Source of the DNA: Bacteroidales bacterium
GTDB lineage: Bacteria > Bacteroidota > Bacteroidia > Bacteroidales > UBA932
Direction: 5' to 3'
DNA: 64,000 nucleotides
Assembly: GCA_017560825.1 (NCBI GenBank)
Contig: JAFZED010000073.1
Coordinates: 87,522 to 151,521, forward strand
Each line of letters starts with the position of its first letter. Position 1 is the stretch's first letter. Both the position numbers and the translations under genes were made by a program. The notes beneath the pieces were generated by a model. The model worked only from the letters and a program-made list of their open reading frames with translations. It did not search any database and was not told where the DNA came from. This document shows, in pieces, positions 1 to 8,891 of the stretch.

Positions 1-1
1 G

Positions 2-619
2 ACCCTCATCAGCAGAGTGGGAGCCAACTACGACACAGAGGTGCTCGAAGGACTGAAGCCACGCTCTCAGGAGTTCTACAACGCATTGGACAAGATAAGG
101 CAGCCATATGGAGCCAAGGTAGCCATCCACGAAGGCAAAGGAATCATCTGGGGCAAGGGAATCGGCAACAGTACCCAGAAGTACAGCGTGACACACATCT
201 ATTCCGATTATATGTTCAGCTTCATCATCGAGGAATACGGTCTTCTCGGAGCACTGATGATCCTCATACTCTACACCAGTCTGCTGGCACGATGCTCGAT
301 GATCATCAGGATGTGCGAAAACGAATTTGCCAAGATAGCCATCGGAGGCCTTGCATTCCTTATCACCGGACAGGCCTACCTGCATATGCTTGTGAACGTA
401 CAGATCATTCCGATGACCGGCCAGACGCTTCCTATGCTCAGTGACGGTGCATTCGCCTTCCTGACCTTCTGCGTTGCCTTCGGAATCATCCTGTCGATAA
501 GCAAGATGGCAAGGGCCAAGATGAAGGCGATCGAAGAGGTGGAGGTGCCGATGAAGGATGACATACAGGCAACTCTCGACATAATTGAACAGATAGACGA
601 CATAGAGGACATAAGATAA
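2..619 (+). CDS. ftsW: FtsW, C-terminal fragment (cut by window start)
   Basis: C-terminal part of a SEDS-family (FtsW/RodA) protein, the lipid II polymerase of the division septum. The reading frame is open from base 2, so the gene begins before the window; the first GTG at 17 is not a real start. The segment GNSTQKYSVTHIYSDYMFS followed by a conserved IEEYGLLGA stretch is typical of the last extracellular loop and following helix of SEDS proteins. Three hydrophobic helices follow, then an acidic cytoplasmic tail rich in E, D and I. It abuts murG with one base between stop and start, the usual ftsW-murG-murC order of the division and cell-wall cluster, which favours FtsW over RodA. Confidence 0.93.
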   Translation, partial: TLISRVGANYDTEVLEGLKPRSQEFYNALDKIRQPYGAKVAIHEGKGIIWGKGIGNSTQKYSVTHIYSDYMFSFIIEEYGLLGALMILILYTSLLARCSMIIRMCENEFAKIAIGGLAFLITGQAYLHMLVNVQIIPMTGQTLPMLSDGAFAFLTFCVAFGIILSISKMARAKMKAIEEVEVPMKDDIQATLDIIEQIDDIEDIR

Positions 620-620
620 T

Positions 621-1739
621 ATGAATACATATAAGAAAATACGTGCAATCATCAGCGGAGGCGGCACAGGAGGACACATCTTCCCTGCCCTTTCGATTGC
701 GAACAAGCTCAAGGAGCTGAACCCTGAGACAGAGATACTTTTCGTGGGAGCGGAAGGAAGAATGGAGATGGAGAAGGTACCGGCAGCCGGCTACCAGATC
801 AAGGGTCTTCCTGTAGCAGGCCTTCAGAGAAAGCTGACACTCTCAAACTTCGCTCTGCCTTTCAAGGTCATCAAGAGCGTAAATATGGCAAAGAAGCTCA
901 TCAGGGAATTCAAGCCTGATGTAGCCATCGGAGTGGGCGGCTACGCCAGCGCCCCTCTCCTTTGGGCAGCGACACGTATGGGCATCCCGACACTCATCCA
1001 GGAGCAGAACGGATTCGCCGGACTCACCAACAAGATCCTCGGAAAGAAGGTGGACAGCATCTGCGTAGCCTACGAGGGAATGGAGAGATTCTTCCCTGCC
1101 GGGAAGATCATAATGACAGGCAACCCTATAAGAAAGGAGATCGTGCCTGCAGACGAGGCTACAAAAGCCGAGGCAATGAAGTTCTACGGACTTGACCCTC
1201 TCAAGAGACACATATTCATCGTTGGAGGAAGCCTTGGAAGCGGCACTCTCAACAACGCAATGAAGAAATGGATCCAGGACGGCTGCCCTGGAGGAGAGAA
1301 CATCGAGATCATCTGGCAGTGCGGAAAGTACTACAAGCCGTCAGTGGACACATTTATGGAAGGACGCGAGCTGCCTGCAATCCAGTACTCTGACTTCATA
1401 CAGCGTATGGATCTGGCATATGCAGCTGCCGACCTGATAATCTCACGCTCCGGAGCAAGCTCCATCTCGGAGATCTGCGCAGCCGGCAAGGCCTGCATAT
1501 TCGTGCCGTCACCTAACGTGGCAGAAGACCACCAGACCCACAACGCGATGGCCCTGGTAAACAAGGATGCAGCGATGATGGTAAAAGACGGCGAAGCTGT
1601 CGAAAAACTGATGACTGCAGCCTGCGGACTGATAGAAGACCGCGAGAAGATCGCTCTATTTGAAAAGAACGCAGCCGCAATGGCAAAGATGGACGCAGCC
1701 CAGACCATCGCGGAAGAAATCTACAAGATCATAGGATAA
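621..1739 (+). CDS. murG: MurG, UDP-GlcNAc:lipid I N-acetylglucosaminyltransferase
   Basis: Transfers GlcNAc from UDP-GlcNAc to lipid I to make lipid II on the inner face of the cytoplasmic membrane. The 372-residue length is normal. The N-terminal glycine-rich loop GGGTGGHIFPA (about residues 13-23) and a second one, GGSLGSGTLN (about 203-212), mark the two GT-B Rossmann domains. The donor-binding part holds SRSGASSISE and PSPNVAEDHQTHNA. The ATG follows the ftsW stop after one base and the stop is directly followed by the murC ATG, so translational coupling is likely. Confidence 0.97.
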   Translation: MNTYKKIRAIISGGGTGGHIFPALSIANKLKELNPETEILFVGAEGRMEMEKVPAAGYQIKGLPVAGLQRKLTLSNFALPFKVIKSVNMAKKLIREFKPDVAIGVGGYASAPLLWAATRMGIPTLIQEQNGFAGLTNKILGKKVDSICVAYEGMERFFPAGKIIMTGNPIRKEIVPADEATKAEAMKFYGLDPLKRHIFIVGGSLGSGTLNNAMKKWIQDGCPGGENIEIIWQCGKYYKPSVDTFMEGRELPAIQYSDFIQRMDLAYAAADLIISRSGASSISEICAAGKACIFVPSPNVAEDHQTHNAMALVNKDAAMMVKDGEAVEKLMTAACGLIEDREKIALFEKNAAAMAKMDAAQTIAEEIYKIIG

Positions 1740-1740
1740 T

Positions 1741-3108
1741 ATGGCGGAGTACAGCAACATATATTTCATCGGAATCGGCGGCATCGGAATGAGCGCCATC
1801 GCCCGTTACTACCATAAGAAGGGACTTAAGGTTACCGGATATGACAAGACACCTTCGGAGCTCACACACGCTCTCGAGGCTGAGGGAATCGAGGTCCATT
1901 ATGAGGACAACATCGACTATGTTCCGAAGAACATCGAGGACACTCTGGTAGTCTACACACCGGCCATCCCCAAGGATATGGGGGAGCTCGTGTACGTGCA
2001 GCAGGCAGGTTACAGAGTCATCAAGCGTTCTCGCACCTTGGGCGAGATAGCCAGAGGACAGCACTGCCTTGCAGTGGCCGGAACACACGGGAAAACCACC
2101 ACCAGCACACTCCTGGCCCATATATTTGCAGACAGCGGAGAAGGTTGTTCTGCGTTCCTCGGAGGTATATCCAAGAACTATGACACCAACCTTCTTGTGA
2201 GCACCAACCCTGTGATTGTGGCAGAGGCCGACGAATTCGACAGGTCATTCCTGCAGCTTTTCCCGGACATTGCGGCCATCACCTCGATGGACGCCGACCA
2301 TCTTGACATATATTCAGACATCGAGAATATGCACGCGTCGTTCCGCGACTTCGCTTCGCAGGTCGGCGGCACCGTCATCACCAAGATCGGCCTCCCTATC
2401 AGCGAGTCCGACACAGAAGCGACAGTGCTCAGGTACTCGTACGACGACGCCTCAGCCGACTTCTACGCAAGCGACATCAAGGTCGATGAGTGCGGCTATT
2501 TCAGCTTCAACCTGAACTATCCTGCAGGCGTCATAGAAGGTTGCAAAGTCGGAATCCCAGGCTGGATCAATGTCGAGAATGCAGTGGCAGCTTCCGCGAT
2601 AGCCCTCACATATGGTCTTGATCCTGAAAAGGTTAAGCACGCTCTGGGCACATTCCAGGGAGTGAAGAGACGTTTCGACATCCACCTCAACACTCCGACC
2701 TGTTCATATATCGACGACTACGCCCACCATCCTAACGAAATCTCGGCGGCCATCAGCTCGATGAGGGACATATTCCCGGGAAGAAGGCTCACCGCCATAT
2801 TCCAGCCTCACCTCTACACGAGGACGCGCGACTTCGCCGATGAATTCGCTCAGGCGCTCAGCACGGTGGACAAGCTCATCCTTCTTGATATATACCCGGC
2901 CCGCGAAGAGCCGATTCCGGGTGTGACGTCGGAGATCATATTCCAGAATGTAACTGCCCCTGAGAAGGTGATTATGGTGAAGGAGGAGCTTATGGACTAC
3001 CTCAAGGACGAACCTATAGACACATTGATAACATTCGGAGCCGGCAACATCGACCGCTTCATAGGACCTATCACAGAAATGCTATGTCAAAGACAGTCAG
3101 ACATATAA
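1741..3108 (+). CDS. murC: MurC, UDP-N-acetylmuramate-L-alanine ligase
   Basis: ATP-dependent Mur ligase that adds L-alanine to UDP-MurNAc in the cytoplasm, the first step of stem-peptide assembly. Residues 10-17 form the N-terminal nucleotide-binding GIGGIGMS motif, the ATP P-loop AGTHGKTTT lies at 113-121, and DDYAHHPNE in the C-terminal half is the family signature. The 455 residues match the usual length. The ATG is placed immediately after the murG stop. The 3' end overlaps the ftsQ start by 25 bp in another frame, so the two are probably translationally coupled. Confidence 0.97.
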   Translation: MAEYSNIYFIGIGGIGMSAIARYYHKKGLKVTGYDKTPSELTHALEAEGIEVHYEDNIDYVPKNIEDTLVVYTPAIPKDMGELVYVQQAGYRVIKRSRTLGEIARGQHCLAVAGTHGKTTTSTLLAHIFADSGEGCSAFLGGISKNYDTNLLVSTNPVIVAEADEFDRSFLQLFPDIAAITSMDADHLDIYSDIENMHASFRDFASQVGGTVITKIGLPISESDTEATVLRYSYDDASADFYASDIKVDECGYFSFNLNYPAGVIEGCKVGIPGWINVENAVAASAIALTYGLDPEKVKHALGTFQGVKRRFDIHLNTPTCSYIDDYAHHPNEISAAISSMRDIFPGRRLTAIFQPHLYTRTRDFADEFAQALSTVDKLILLDIYPAREEPIPGVTSEIIFQNVTAPEKVIMVKEELMDYLKDEPIDTLITFGAGNIDRFIGPITEMLCQRQSDI

Positions 3109-3866
3109 TCAACACCACATCAGCCCTGCTTCTGGCAGCGGCCCTGTGCGTCGCATTCATTGCCGGCGTTTCCTGCCGCGCCCCTCTGACCTGCAAGGGC
3201 CTGAATGTCGTGATAAGCGACAGCCTTACCAACAGGTTCGTCAGCGCTGAGGATGTCAGGAAGTACATCGACAGCGAATTCGGGGAATATGTGGGTTGCC
3301 ACATCGACAGCATCGACCTTCGCAAGGTGGAGGAGATCCTGGACGGAAAGAGCGCTGTGCTCAAGAGCGAGGCCTACACCACTCCGGACGGAATGTTGAA
3401 CATAGCCCTCACCCAGAGGACTCCGATCGCGAGATTCATCACACAGGGAGGCGGGTTCTATGCTGACAGCGAGGGATTTATCTTCCCGCTTCAGGACAGT
3501 TACGCTTCAAGGGTGCACGTCATAGACGGCCAGATACCTGTCAGGATCGGCAGGGACTTCAAGGGATGGCTCGAAGAAGGTCCTCAGAAGGAGTGGCTTG
3601 AAAAGGTGCTTGAGGTGGTGAGGTATATGGAAGGAAACCGCACCTGGAAGGACAAGATAGTGCAGGTCAATGTCAAGGAAGGCGGAGAGCTTGTACTGAT
3701 TCCGAGGGAAGGCAATGAGAAGTTCCACTTCGGCCAGCCGGACGCGATAAAGGAGAAGTTCGAAAGAATGGAGCTTTACTACACAAGCATCATCCCGGCA
3801 AAAGGAGCGGACTACTACCGCAACGTGAACGTGGAATACGACGGACAGATAGTATGTAAAAAATAG
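3084..3866 (+). CDS. ftsQ: FtsQ-like divisome protein
   Basis: Bitopic division protein linking early and late divisome components. It has a short cytoplasmic N terminus, one transmembrane helix (about residues 11-30), then a POTRA-like region starting near CKGLNVVISDSLTNRFVSAEDV and a beta domain that includes ARFITQGGGFYADSEGFIFP. FtsQ is poorly conserved in sequence in Bacteroidota; the call rests on size (260 residues), this architecture, and its position between murC and ftsA. The start inside the end of murC gives a 25-bp overlap. A short palindrome lies between its stop and ftsA. Confidence 0.88.
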   Translation: MSKTVRHIINTTSALLLAAALCVAFIAGVSCRAPLTCKGLNVVISDSLTNRFVSAEDVRKYIDSEFGEYVGCHIDSIDLRKVEEILDGKSAVLKSEAYTTPDGMLNIALTQRTPIARFITQGGGFYADSEGFIFPLQDSYASRVHVIDGQIPVRIGRDFKGWLEEGPQKEWLEKVLEVVRYMEGNRTWKDKIVQVNVKEGGELVLIPREGNEKFHFGQPDAIKEKFERMELYYTSIIPAKGADYYRNVNVEYDGQIVCKK

Positions 3867-3871
3867 CTCAC

Positions 3872-3895
3872 TGTCTTGTCGAGCCTGCCGAGACA
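3872..3895. repeat. Short palindromic element between ftsQ and ftsA
   Basis: TGTCTTG and CGAGACA form a 7-bp stem with one G-U pair around a 10-base loop (TCGAGCCTGC). It is the only secondary-structure candidate in the 57-bp ftsQ-ftsA gap. The stem is not followed by a T run, so it is not a convincing terminator. It resembles dispersed TGTCNNGNCGAG-type palindromes that I recall as common in Bacteroidales intergenic DNA, but I could not test copy number. Confidence 0.4.
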
Positions 3896-3923
3896 TCTAA
3901 AAGAATAATTAAGAATAATATAT

Positions 3924-5405
3924 ATGGAAGAAAAGAACATCGTAGCCCTGGACCTGGGAACCTCCACCATCGCCCTGACCGTGGCGAAGGTGAACGGTGA
4001 CGACGTCCAGATCGTCTATTACAAGGAGATGCCTTCAGCCGGCATCAGATACAGCGGGGTCTTCAATCCCGTCAATGCCAGCGACCCTGTGTCGAGGATC
4101 ATAAAGGATGCCGAGGAGGCTCTCGACATCAAGATCACCGAGGTGGTCGTGGGCAAGCCCAAGTACGCCGTTCGCCAGGAAAGCAACAGCGGAAAGGTGA
4201 TTGACAGAGGTGAGGACACCGACATCACTGCAGAGGACATCGCTGCTCTGAAGCAGTCTGCAGAGGACTCATATCCACTTGAAGATGAGACAAAAGAGGC
4301 CATCTACGGAGCTGTAGCGCAGTCATTCTCAGACGGAGAGAACTTCCAGATCATCGAGAACGACATCATCGGAATGGCAAGCGACGTCCTCGAAGGCCAC
4401 TTCAAGATCTTCATCGGCAAGAGCAAGGATCTGAAGAACATCGACACCACAATGAGGAAGAGCGGTATCTCGGCAAGAAAGAAATATTTCACCGCCGACA
4501 CCACTGCCAAGGCAGTCCTCAGCGAGGCCGAGATGGAGAACGGAGTTGCCCTGATCGATTTCGGAGGCGGCAGCACATCCGTTACCATATATCACGGAAG
4601 CATCCTGCGCCACTACGCTTCGATTCCGTTCGGTGGAAAGAACATCACCAATGACATCAAGACCGAGTGTCAGATCTCGGAAAGACTTGCGGAGAACATC
4701 AAGCTCGCCTACGGTGCGTGTATGCCTGAGAAGCTCCAGAGCCTGAGCGAGAAGGTCATCCACATCATCAGCAACAACGCCGAGCCGGACAAGCAGGTGA
4801 CAGTGAAATACCTCTCTGAGATCATCACAGCCAGAGTTGAAGAGATTATGATGGCTATGCTGTACGAGATCGAGCAGAGCGGCTTTGCAGACCTTCTCAG
4901 AAGCGGCATCGTAGTCACAGGAGGTTGTGCTCAGATCGCAAACCTTGGAAACTTCATCTACGAGCTTTCTGGCTACAGAGTAAGGACCGGCTATCCTCAG
5001 GGCAAGATCTCTGCAATCGGCTGCGACGGCATCAAGGACACTACAGCTGCCGCATCGATCGGACTCATCCTGGCAGCAAAGGAGGATGTTCTCAACTGCG
5101 AGATCATCGAGGAGGAGATCGAGGAGGAAGAGATAGAAGAGCCTGCACCGGCTGCAAAGACTGTTGCTGAGGCTCCGGCAAAGGAAGTAGCTCCTGAAGA
5201 CACTGAAGCACCTGTTGCTCCAAGATCACAGCCAAGAGACGGAGAGATCTTTGCGGATGATGAGATCGAGAAAATAGCTCCAAAGCCGAAAAAGGAGCGC
5301 AAGGGAAATAAAAGATCAATATTCGATGTGATCTGGAGAGGAGTGGAGAAAGTCAAGGAAGAGACCGGAACCCTTCTTGATGATTTAAGCAAGGAAGAAG
5401 TGTAA
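3924..5405 (+). CDS. ftsA: FtsA, actin-like division protein
   Basis: Actin/HSP70-fold ATPase that tethers FtsZ to the membrane. The phosphate-1 loop is at the N terminus (ALDLGTSTIAL), a 1C/SHS2-like region follows, and IDFGGGSTSV is the phosphate-2 motif. VTGGCAQIANL is the adenosine motif. After the core (to about residue 385) there is a long acidic, alanine- and proline-rich linker, then a basic segment (about residues 447-470, KPKKERKGNKRS) and a terminal stretch FDVIWRGVEKVKEETGTL that could be the amphipathic membrane-targeting helix. The 493 residues are long for FtsA because of this linker, as is common in Bacteroidota. ftsZ follows after 20 bp. Confidence 0.96.
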   Translation: MEEKNIVALDLGTSTIALTVAKVNGDDVQIVYYKEMPSAGIRYSGVFNPVNASDPVSRIIKDAEEALDIKITEVVVGKPKYAVRQESNSGKVIDRGEDTDITAEDIAALKQSAEDSYPLEDETKEAIYGAVAQSFSDGENFQIIENDIIGMASDVLEGHFKIFIGKSKDLKNIDTTMRKSGISARKKYFTADTTAKAVLSEAEMENGVALIDFGGGSTSVTIYHGSILRHYASIPFGGKNITNDIKTECQISERLAENIKLAYGACMPEKLQSLSEKVIHIISNNAEPDKQVTVKYLSEIITARVEEIMMAMLYEIEQSGFADLLRSGIVVTGGCAQIANLGNFIYELSGYRVRTGYPQGKISAIGCDGIKDTTAAASIGLILAAKEDVLNCEIIEEEIEEEEIEEPAPAAKTVAEAPAKEVAPEDTEAPVAPRSQPRDGEIFADDEIEKIAPKPKKERKGNKRSIFDVIWRGVEKVKEETGTLLDDLSKEEV

Positions 5406-5425
5406 TTGAATTGATTCAGAGAAAA

Positions 5426-6688
5426 ATGATGGATTTTGAAAATAACGATATAGTACCTAACGACTGGACCCCCGAAAACTCTATCATCAAGGTGATCGGA
5501 GTCGGCGGCGGCGGATGCAACGCAGTCAACTATATGTACAACCAGCACATCGAAGGCTGCACCTTCATTGTGTGCAACACTGACGCTCAGGCCCTCAACA
5601 GCTGCGACGTGCCTATCAAGATAAAGCTTGGCGAGGAAGGTCTCGGAGCAGGCTGCAACCCTACAGAAGGCCGTAATGCAGCCCTCAACTCTCAGGAGGA
5701 GATTGCAGAAAAGGTCATCAACAGCAACACGGATATGCTCTTCATCACAGCCGGAATGGGCGGCGGTACCGGCACAGGTGCTGCTCCGGTCATCGCGGCT
5801 ATGGCCAAGAAGAAAGGCATCCTCACTGTAGGTGTAGTAACCATCCCTTTCAAGAGCGAGGGCAACGAGTCGATGTCAAAGGCAATCGACGGCATAAACG
5901 AGCTTGAGAAGAATGTGGACAGCCTCATCATAATCAACAACGAGAAGATCTACAAGGAGTACGGAGAACTCCTCATCCAGGACGCCTTCCCTAAGGCAGA
6001 CGAAGTGCTCGCAACTGCAGTCAGAGGCATCACCGAGATCATCAAGAAGCGCGGTTTCATCAACGTGGACTTCAAGGATGTCAAGGCAATGATGACCAAC
6101 AGCGGAATGGCCCTTATGGGATGCGGCACAGGCTCAGGTGAGAACAGGATCGAAGACGCAGTAAAGGCGGCGATGGACTCCCCTCTCCTGAACGACTTCG
6201 ACATCAAGACAGCAAAGAACGTCCTGATCAACGTCACTGTCGGCAACAACGAGTCAGGTCTTCAGATGAAGCAGCTCGACGAGATCGACAAGATGATAAA
6301 GGAATATACCGGCAATGCCAACAACTTCAAGCGAGGAATCGTGTTCGACGACACTGAGGAGTTCGGCGACAAGGTGAGCATCACCGTCATTGCGACCGGC
6401 TTCAAGATGGCAAGAATCATCGAGATCACAGAGGGCAACCCTGGAAACATCATCGTAGTAGACAGCAACTTTGTATATAAGAAGGACGAGCACGCCGCTG
6501 AAGAGGGAATCGAACTTCCTGAAGTAAGAAGCACCAAGATAGGCTACAACAACACAGCCATCAGAAAGGGCATCTCATTCGAAGAGGGCAAGAAGCCACT
6601 CCTTCTTGTAGGCGAAAGAGACGACAAGAGCGAGCTCGAAAACACACCTGCAATCAAAAGACAGGCTGTCCGTAACAAGAAAGATTAG
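5426..6688 (+). CDS. ftsZ: FtsZ, tubulin-like division GTPase
   Basis: GTPase that forms the Z-ring scaffold at midcell. The tubulin signature GGGTGTGA is at residues 112-119, GVGGGGCNAVN at about 26-36 forms the first nucleotide loop, and NVDFKDVKAMM is the T7 synergy loop that completes the active site of the next subunit. I start at the ATG at 5426; an upstream in-frame TTG at 5411 would add only five residues and lies too close to the ftsA stop. The protein is short for the phylum (420 residues), with a brief linker and an ENTPAIKRQ motif near the end that fits the conserved C-terminal peptide bound by FtsA. Confidence 0.98.
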   Translation: MMDFENNDIVPNDWTPENSIIKVIGVGGGGCNAVNYMYNQHIEGCTFIVCNTDAQALNSCDVPIKIKLGEEGLGAGCNPTEGRNAALNSQEEIAEKVINSNTDMLFITAGMGGGTGTGAAPVIAAMAKKKGILTVGVVTIPFKSEGNESMSKAIDGINELEKNVDSLIIINNEKIYKEYGELLIQDAFPKADEVLATAVRGITEIIKKRGFINVDFKDVKAMMTNSGMALMGCGTGSGENRIEDAVKAAMDSPLLNDFDIKTAKNVLINVTVGNNESGLQMKQLDEIDKMIKEYTGNANNFKRGIVFDDTEEFGDKVSITVIATGFKMARIIEITEGNPGNIIVVDSNFVYKKDEHAAEEGIELPEVRSTKIGYNNTAIRKGISFEEGKKPLLLVGERDDKSELENTPAIKRQAVRNKKD

Positions 6689-6697
6689 GAAATTTCT

Positions 6698-6705
6698 TAT
6701 CTTTG
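6698..6705 (+). promoter_or_regulatory. Candidate promoter -7 box for gltX
   Basis: TATCTTTG matches the Bacteroidota -7 consensus TAnnTTTG exactly. It lies 22 bp before the gltX ATG and just after the ftsZ stop. I see no clear -33 TTTG at the right distance, so this is a moderate-strength call. Confidence 0.5.
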
Positions 6706-6726
6706 ACGCGAAAATACAGAAAAGCT

Positions 6727-8322
6727 ATGACAAGAAAGACAAGAGTTAGATTTGCACCGTCACCGACAGGTCCTCTCCATATGGGAGGAGTCAGGACGGC
6801 TCTTTACAACTACCTCTTCGCAAAGCAGCGCGGAGGTGACTTCATCATAAGAATCGAAGACACTGACTCACAGAGATTTGTACCTGGAGCAGAGAAATAT
6901 ATCATCGAAGCCCTCAACTGGTGCGGCATCGTACCTGACGAAGGTGTGGACCAGAACGGCCAGATCGTAGAGACCGCTTCCGAGCGTCATCCGCACGCAC
7001 CTTACAGACAGAGCCAGAGAAAGGGTCTTTACCGTCAGTACGCTGACCAGCTCGTAGAAGGCGGCTTTGCTTACTATGCATTCGACACCGCTGAGGAACT
7101 CGGTGCAAAGAGAGCCGAGATGGAAGCGGCAGGTCAGACCTTCATCTACAACCAGACCACAAGAATGGGACTTCGTAACTCACTCTCACTTCCTGAGAGC
7201 GAGTGGAAGGAGCTTCTTGAGACACGCACTGACTGGACCATCCGCTTCAAGATGCCTGAGAACAGAGTCGTGAAGATGGACGACCTCATCAGAGGCCACG
7301 TGGAGGTAAACACCGACACCCTCGACGACAAAGTGCTCTGGAAGAGAGCGGACGAGCTCCCTACATATCACCTTGCAAACATCGTGGACGACCACCTTAT
7401 GGAGATCACCGAGGTTATCCGCGGCGAGGAGTGGCTTCCTTCACTTCCGCTCCACTACCTCCTTTATGAGGCATTCGGATGGACTGAGACTCAGCCACGT
7501 TTCGCACATCTTTCACTCCTTCTCAAGCCGGACGGAAAGGGCAAGCTCTCAAAGAGAGACGGAGACCGCCTCGGCTTCCCTGTGTTCCCGCTTCAGTGGA
7601 TCAACGCAGAGGGTGAGGTGTCAAGAGGTTACCGTGAGGACGGTTACTTCCCTGAGGCCTTCGTAAACCTCCTTGCAATGCTCGGATGGAATCCTGGTGA
7701 TGACCGCGAGCTCTTCAGCCTTGAGGAACTCGTTCAGGCATTCTCACTCGAGAGAGTCGTGAAGTCAGGTGCAAGATTCAACGCAGACAAGGCAAAGTGG
7801 TACAACAAGGAGTACCTCCGCACAAAGAGCGTAGAAGACCTTACTGACCTTTACATCCCTGTACTCGAAGCAAAGGGCATAACCATCACAGATGAGGCTC
7901 AGACCCCTGATTTCGCAGGCAAGACCTTCTCTAAGGACTATGTGAAGAGAATCGTGAAGCTCATCCAGGAAAGAGCGACATTCGTAGCCGACTTCTGGGA
8001 CATCGCTTCTTACCTCTTCATCGCTCCTACATCATTTGTAGAGAAGGACGCTGCCAAGTTCTGGAAAGAGGAGAACTACACCCTCGCACTCCAGGTGGCA
8101 GACTTCATCCTCGGCTTCGAGGGAGAGTTCACAAAAGAATCTCTCGAAGGACCGCTTGAGGAGTACATCCGCTCCAACGAGTGGCCTATGGGTAAGGTGA
8201 TGAACTGCCTCAGACTTGCCCTGGTGGGCGCTTCAAGCGGCCTGGGCATCGCTGACATCGTCACCCTCATCGGCAAGGAAGAGTTTGCAAAGCGCATTGA
8301 CTTCATCAAAGCAACCCTTTAG
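6727..8322 (+). CDS. gltX: Glutamyl-tRNA synthetase (class I)
   Basis: Charges tRNA(Glu) with glutamate, or tRNA(Glu/Gln) where a non-discriminating form exists. RFAPSPTGPLHMGG at the N terminus carries the HIGH-type motif and KGKLSKRDGDR is the KMSKS-type loop. The anticodon-binding domain occupies the C-terminal third. The 531-residue length from the ATG at 6727 is normal; an in-frame TTG at 6703 lies inside the predicted -7 box and is rejected as a start. The TATCTTTG box in the short gap after ftsZ suggests its own transcript. Confidence 0.97.
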   Translation: MTRKTRVRFAPSPTGPLHMGGVRTALYNYLFAKQRGGDFIIRIEDTDSQRFVPGAEKYIIEALNWCGIVPDEGVDQNGQIVETASERHPHAPYRQSQRKGLYRQYADQLVEGGFAYYAFDTAEELGAKRAEMEAAGQTFIYNQTTRMGLRNSLSLPESEWKELLETRTDWTIRFKMPENRVVKMDDLIRGHVEVNTDTLDDKVLWKRADELPTYHLANIVDDHLMEITEVIRGEEWLPSLPLHYLLYEAFGWTETQPRFAHLSLLLKPDGKGKLSKRDGDRLGFPVFPLQWINAEGEVSRGYREDGYFPEAFVNLLAMLGWNPGDDRELFSLEELVQAFSLERVVKSGARFNADKAKWYNKEYLRTKSVEDLTDLYIPVLEAKGITITDEAQTPDFAGKTFSKDYVKRIVKLIQERATFVADFWDIASYLFIAPTSFVEKDAAKFWKEENYTLALQVADFILGFEGEFTKESLEGPLEEYIRSNEWPMGKVMNCLRLALVGASSGLGIADIVTLIGKEEFAKRIDFIKATL

Positions 8323-8346
8323 AAACAACATTTAACCAAATAAATT

Positions 8347-8802
8347 ATGAAGAAGATTATTCTCATCGCAGCAATGGTATTAGGATTTGCAGTTGCTGCA
8401 ACAGCTCAGCCAAGAGCTCTCGGTGCACGCATCGGAAACGGTGCAGAAATCAGCTATCAGCACGATATGGATGGCAATTTCCTCGAAATTGACGGAGGTC
8501 TCGGACTCGGTCTTGGAGACGGCACAATGAACATCGGTGCAACTGGTATCTACAACTTTATGATCTCAGAGTTTGGAGACGGATTCGGCTTCTACGCAGG
8601 TCCTGGTGCAAGCGTTGGCCTTGGTGTCGGCGAGGCAAACTACCTCAACCTCGGCGTTGCAGGTATGGTAGGTATCGAGTACACATTCGATTTCCCACTC
8701 CAGCTTTCTCTTGACTTCAGACAGCACATCGGATTCGGTCTCAGCGGCCACGGAGTTTACGCTCCATCAAGCGTTGGTCTTGGCGTTCGCTACAGATTCT
8801 AA
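8347..8802 (+). CDS. Small exported beta-rich protein, outer-membrane-like
   Basis: A 151-residue protein with a signal peptide cut after ATAQ (about residues 1-21), a mature part made of alternating polar and hydrophobic short strands rich in glycine, and a C-terminal YRF end as in many outer-membrane beta-barrels. It could form a small eight-strand barrel. No family is recognised. It is a paralogue of the next gene: both mature proteins begin QPRALG, share SYQH near residue 36 and a YTF-FPLQLS-D-R segment, and end in RYRF. It is followed by a strong terminator, so each copy has its own transcription unit. Confidence 0.8.
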   Translation: MKKIILIAAMVLGFAVAATAQPRALGARIGNGAEISYQHDMDGNFLEIDGGLGLGLGDGTMNIGATGIYNFMISEFGDGFGFYAGPGASVGLGVGEANYLNLGVAGMVGIEYTFDFPLQLSLDFRQHIGFGLSGHGVYAPSSVGLGVRYRF

Positions 8803-8822
8803 TCCCTGACTGACATAATTTG

Positions 8823-8855
8823 ACGACGGCCGCACATAACGGTCGTCGTTTTTTT
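8823..8855 (+). terminator. Rho-independent terminator after the first small barrel gene
   Basis: ACGACGGCC and GGTCGTCGT pair over 9 bp with one G-U, around a 9-base loop, followed by seven T. It cleanly separates the two paralogous small genes. Confidence 0.85.
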
Positions 8856-8856
8856 G

Positions 8857-8864
8857 TATCTTTG
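8857..8864 (+). promoter_or_regulatory. Candidate -7 box for the second small barrel gene
   Basis: TATCTTTG, an exact TAnnTTTG match, begins two bases after the T run of the preceding terminator and 28 bp before the ATG at 8892. No clear -33 box was seen. Confidence 0.5.
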
Positions 8865-8891
8865 GCACGGAATAGGAAAACTTAGAACATT

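Noticed and set aside
3084-3108. Frameshift between murC and ftsQ
   Set aside because: The 25-bp overlap is in a different frame with both proteins complete, so it is normal gene overlap.
5411-5425. TTG start for ftsZ adding five residues
   Set aside because: An ATG-ATG pair at 5426 is better placed and the extra residues are not conserved in the family.
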